Made by a program: the position numbers and the translations under genes. A DNA stretch of 64,000 bases, taken from positions 57,185 through 121,184 of the forward strand of contig QRFJ01007151.1 of the NCBI GenBank assembly GCA_006176705.1, in the 5' to 3' direction. Each line of letters opens with the position of its first letter. Positions within the stretch are counted from its first letter, which is position 1. The notes below the pieces were generated by a model. That model was not told the DNA's origin. It saw nothing but the letters and a program-made list of their open reading frames with translations, and made no database searches. Below, piece after piece: positions 59,943 to 64,000 of the stretch. This DNA comes from Cocos nucifera (taxonomy: Eukaryota > Streptophyta > Magnoliopsida > Arecales > Arecaceae).

Positions 59943-60639
59943 AATCGCCCTTATATTTTAATCCCATACAATCAAGGTGGCGATCAAACAGTTGCAGTGG
60001 TAAAGCCTTAGTGAATGGGTCTGCTATGTTGTTCTTTGTGTCAACTCGTTCTATGACTACATCTTATCTTTCAATAATTTTACGAACGAGATGGAAACGT
60101 CTCAGAATGTGTTTGGATTTATGATGAGACCTTGGTTCCTTTGCTTGAGCAACAGCTCCAGTATTATCATAGTAAAGTGGTACTGGATTCTTAATTTCAA
60201 GAATAACACCCAATTCAGTGATGAACTTCTTCATCCAGATAGCTTTCTTGGTGGCTTCACTTACAGCTATGTATTCTACTTCAGTGGTTGAGTCAGCTAT
60301 AGTTCGCTACTTAGTACTCTTCCAACTCACTGCTCTACCGTTCAGAGTAAAGACATACCTTGAAATTGATTTGCTATCATCTAGGTTTGATTGAAAACTA
60401 AAGTCAGAATATGCTTCTAATTTAAGATCAGAACCACCATATACTAGAAAAATATCTTTAGTCCTTCTTAAGTATTTAAGAATATTTTTCATAGCTTTCT
60501 AATGATTCTTTCCTGGATCAGCTTGAAATCTACTTGCAATGCCTAAAGCATAAGCAACATTAGGCCTTGTACATAACATGGCATACATTATTGATCCAAC
60601 AGCCGAAGCATAAGGAATAGAACTCATTCTATTTCTCTC
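59943..60639 (-). pseudogene. Element D RNase H
   Basis: Minus strand. SSIPYASAVGSIMYAMLCTR leads to KNILKYLRRTKDIFLVYGGS (clean 60492-60307), then a stop and ADSTTEVEYIAVSEATKKAI. It continues through KHILRRFHLVRKIIE and FTKALP to the pol end near 59945. Few stops, one from a Trp codon near 60500. Confidence 0.9.
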
Positions 60640-61353
60640 TTTAGGTGTCTTTGGAGATCTTTTTAGAGAGATGTATGCCTTGACTAATAGGTAAGTAACC
60701 TCTTTTACTCACATCCATACTGAATCTTTTCAATATTAAGTCAATGTACCTAGATTGGGATAAGCCTAGCATCCTCTTAGATCTATCTTTATAGATCTTT
60801 ATTCCTAGTATATAGGATGCTTCTCCTAAATCTTTCATGAAAAACTTATTTGATAGCCATAATTTGACTGATTGTAATATTGGGATATCATTCCCAATGA
60901 GGAGTATGTCATCTACATACAGAACCAAGAAAACTATGGTTCTCCCACTAATTTTCTTGTACACACATGGTTCATCCACATTCTTGATAAAATCAAACTC
61001 TTTTACTGTTACATCAAAGCGGATGTTCCAACTCCTTGATGCTTGCTTTAATCCATAAATGGATCTCTTAAGCTTGCATACCTGATTTGATCTCTCATTT
61101 GACTCAAATCCCTCTAGCTGTGACATATAGACCTCCTTCTCAAGGAAACCATTAAGGAAGGTAGTCTTTACATCCATTTGCCATATTTCATAGTCATGGT
61201 ATGCTACTATGGCAAGCATAATTTGAATAGATTTGAGCATGGCAACAGGTAAAAATGTTTTATCATAATCAATTCTCTATTTTTGCTTAAAACCCTTAGC
61301 CACCAATCTAGCTTTATAGGTTTCAATTTGACCATCAGCTCCAATCTTTTTCT
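60640..61353 (-). pseudogene. Element D reverse transcriptase, active site intact
   Basis: Clean for 199 residues (61240-60641): MLKSIQIMLAIVAYHDYEIW, QMDVKTTFLNGFLEKEVYMS, SIYGLKQASRSWNIRFD, then LVLYVDDILLIGNDIPILQS with both catalytic Asp, and KDLGEASYILGIKIYKDRS. Upstream a shift near 61350 separates it from CKWIF. A second shift near 60660 separates it from RNase H. The 61207-61464 frame is an out-of-frame reading of the same region. Best preserved RT in the window. Confidence 0.93.
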
Positions 61354-62470
61354 TAAAAAATCCATTTGCATCCAATAGGGTTTATATCCTCTGGTGCATC
61401 CACCAAAGTCCATACTTTGTTGGTGTGCATGGATTTCATTTCGAATTGCATGGCAGCCAGCCATTTGTAAGAGTCCTTACTTTTGACTGCTTCTGTATAG
61501 GTCAGAGGTTCGTCATTCTCAATGACTTGGGCTTCATTGTTCTCAATAATGAACCCATACCTCACAGGTGTATTCATACTCTTCAGACGTAATGGATAGG
61601 ATTATGTGTTCTAGTTGTTTTATGTGATTATTTGATTGAGAAATTTCTATTTATTTTTTTTGAACTTCATTAAGTTCAATATTTCTACCACTGCCCTTTT
61701 CTAGGATAAATTCTTTTTTCATGAAAATGGCATGCCTACTTACAAATACCTTTTGTTTAGTAGGATGGTAGAATAAATATCCTATACTATTTCTAGGATA
61801 TCCTATAAATAGACATCTATCTGATCTAGCATCAAGTTTATGTCCAAATTTTTTTTTGACATATGCTGGACAACCCCATATCTTAAGATACTTAAGATTA
61901 GATTTCTTACTTCTCCATATGTCATATGGAGTACTAGATACAGATTTAGAAGGTACTCTATTCAAGATATAAATTGTAGTCTCTAAGACATGACCCCAGA
62001 AGGAAATAGGTAATTCAGTGAAGCATATCATGGATCGTACCATAACTAATAAGGTATGATTTTTTCTTTCAACTACACCACTTAATTATGGTGTATAAGA
62101 AGGTATCTATTCAGAGAGAATCTCTTTAACTTTAAGATAGTTTAAAAATTCACTAGATAAGTATTCTCCTCCTCGATCAGATTGAAGGATTTTTATACAT
62201 TATCCAGTTTGTTTTTCGACCATACTTTGATACTCTTCAAATTTATCAAAGGCTTCTGATTTGTGTTTCATAAGATACACGTATCCAAACCTAGATAAAT
62301 CATTAGTGAACATTATAAAATAAGAGTATCCTCCTCTGACTTGTGTTGTCATAGGACCATATACATCCGTATGTACAAGTCCTAATAACTCAATTGTCCT
62401 TTCTCCATATCCACTAAATGAAATCTTGGTCATTTTACCCATGAGGCATGATTCACAAGTTCCCAATGAT
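61354..62470 (-). pseudogene. Element D integrase and linker to RT
   Basis: Minus strand. CESCLMGKMTKISFSGYGER begins 62466-62200, followed by LLGLVHTDVYGPM (first Asp) and FTNDLSRFGYVYLMKHKSE. SDRGGEYLSSEFL (second Asp) comes near 62175 and the VVERKNHTLL block (Glu) near 62070. The C-terminal part 62043-61651 is clean: ELPISFWGHVLETTIYILNR, IWGCPAYVKKKFGHKLDARS. The spacer with YTEAVKSKDSYKWLAAMQ (61577-61353) links to RT. The catalytic triad residues are all visible, although stops separate the parts. Confidence 0.9.
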
Positions 62471-63766
62471 TCATAATCAAAAGGATCAAAGAACTTTTCT
62501 TTGTATAACTTGTTAATCCTAGCCTAACTAATATGACCTAATCGACAATGCCAAAGTAAAGAATTATTTATGTCATCTCTCTAACGGTTTCTATTTTCAT
62601 CAATATAAAATATATTGTCATCCAAACATAGAGTCAACAAACCATTGCTAAATATGCCAAAACAAATATTTTCATTAGAATATTTGATCGAGCAACCTTT
62701 GCTTGTTACATTAAGACTATAACAATTTGTAAGCTCTAAGATCTTTCCTTAAGGTTACTTCAATATATTTGTCCCTATAGCTTCTGCTTGGATAGACTCT
62801 CCTCCAGTGCCATAGAGCTTAAAGTCACCTTTCTTCAAACTCTTAATTTTCTACAGCCCCTGCAAAGATTTGCAGATATGAAAACCACGGTCGATATCTA
62901 ATACCCAAGAATTTGAAATGAAAGAATTTAATGATAATATAGTATGTATCTCATACATATCTTTTTGTGCATTATTTGCACCAGACTTCATGGTTGCAAG
63001 GTAAGCCTTGCAATTTCTCTTCCAATGATCTATTTTGCTGCAGTGAAAATAGGTCGTCTATCCAGAGACTTTCTTCTCTTTTTTCTTCTTATTTATACCA
63101 TCTTTAGGGTTCAACCTTCTCTTTGAACCCTTTTTGCCTGCCTTCTTCTTGGAGATCCCATCCACAAGAAGAAGGAGCCTTACTTCTTGATATGACTTTC
63201 TACTGTCTTGAGCATATTTAACAGCTTAGGCAAGGAAGAATTCAGTTTATTCATATGATAGTTCATGACAAATGAGAAAAAATTCTGGGAGTGATTGCAG
63301 GATCAAATCCTAACTTAACCTCCTCCATAACAAAAACCTAATTGACTTAATCGAGTGATTAGGTAATTACCATCAAAACATGATTTTATATAGATGTTCC
63401 TTCTATCATTCTTGTATGAAATAATATTGCTTAGATAGTTCATATCTAGTAATCCTACTATGCTCTCCATAAAGCTCTTTTAGATTGCAATATGAATTGA
63501 GTATCATGCCATCATGCTGCCTCTATAATTCATTATTCAGAGGCAAGTATGATGCATCTACAATAAGAAATATTTTGCCATATGTTGTATGTGAACTTAT
63601 CTTCATCTGTGGCATCATTTCCTAATGGCTTAGGATCAGGGGCATCAAGAATATAGAAAAGTTTTTCTTGACTGAGTACTATTTTTAGCTTTCTCGATCA
63701 GTCAACATAATTTTAACCAGTCAATTTATTTGAATCAAATTGAATGCAATGAAATGAAGAAGCCAT
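62471..63766 (-). pseudogene. Element D gag and protease
   Basis: ATG at 63766 opens MASSFHCIQFDSNKLTG before a stop. QEKLFYILDAPDPKPLGND matches C's gag. Many stops and shifts follow. The zinc knuckle near 63015-63060 reads YFHCSKIDHWKRNC with Tyr for the first Cys. The protease site is WVLDIDRGFHICKSLQGL, where DTG is expected. WHCRLGHIS of the pre-integrase block is near 62545. Confidence 0.82.
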
Positions 63767-64000
63767 TTAATCTACTAAAAAGAACAATATATAAGCAAAC
63801 AACTCATGATGACAAACATAATTAAATTAGAATTTTAATTTAATTATGTCTCTCACTATTTAATCAAAAAATCATAATCCTCTTATTGATTTTCTTAGTG
63901 AGAATAAGATCCTAATTCCTTATAAAAGGTCTTGTGGTTGCACAACAAACCTATTATAAGTTCAAAGGTAGGAAACTCTTTCCAATTGCATTTTATGCAA
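63767..64000 (-). other. Element D leader (partial)
   Basis: AT-rich and non-coding. The minus strand carries GTTTGTTGTGCAACCACAAG at 63931-63950, a relative of the fourfold hairpin motif in C's leader. Confidence 0.65.

Larger units (their letters stand above)
57431..64000 (-). mobile_element. Element D: second C-family copia copy, minus strand, partial
   Basis: 3' LTR 57431-59920, polypurine tract 59921-59942, RNase H, RT, integrase, protease and gag up to the ATG at 63766, then the leader to the window edge. The 5' LTR lies beyond. The LTR shares the C LTR's blocks, for example GAACACGTGGGCACCT and the CATGTAATGA-to-AAGGCATTT region. It is somewhat less damaged than C: the RT active site is still YVDD. 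The left flank is tcatg (57426-57430); the other duplication copy is not visible. Confidence 0.9.

Overview
The window is plant nuclear repeat DNA. I see no host gene, tRNA or rRNA gene, and no bacterial-type system. It is AT-rich and made almost entirely of degraded LTR retrotransposons of the Ty1/copia and Ty3/gypsy (Athila-like) kinds, plus one MITE and one older fragment resembling the 'putative plant transposon protein' class. The mix and the LTR sizes suggest a large flowering-plant genome, probably a monocot such as a palm; the species is inference.

The layout is two nests. In the left nest an old plus-strand element J (1-1045 and 37833 to about 39505) is split by copia element A on the minus strand (1046-37827). 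A's left LTR is split by copia C on the plus strand (2463-19740). C's right LTR is split 24 bp from its start by the gypsy element G on the minus strand (9984-17374). A's RNase H region is split by copia B on the plus strand (20974-31667). Target-site duplications seen directly: gtgtc/gtgtt for A, aaata/aaatg for C, caagc/caaac for G, ttgat/ttgat for B, and TAA for a 508-bp Tourist-like MITE at 39506-40013.

The right nest starts with a minus-strand copia remnant I (LTR 40130-41265, gag/protease piece 41266-42111). Its gag is split by a full-length Athila-like element H on the plus strand (42112-51986, duplication accac/gccac). Nineteen bases further on it is split again by E, a third copy of the A/B family (from 52011). 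E's leader is split by an LTR of another copia family, F (from 56039), and F is split by copia D on the minus strand (57431 to beyond the window), the same family as C.

All coding regions are broken by stops and frameshifts. Many stops are TAG or TGA where a Trp, Gln or Arg codon is expected, as C-to-T decay of methylated DNA would give. G has the cleanest reading frames and very similar LTRs, yet carries only gag and protease. D keeps a YVDD reverse-transcriptase box. The least explained features are non-coding: repeated small hairpins in the C/D leader, a compound hairpin in the B/E leader, a 31-bp hairpin minisatellite in the A LTRs, and a perfect 25-bp inverted repeat in three B-family LTRs.
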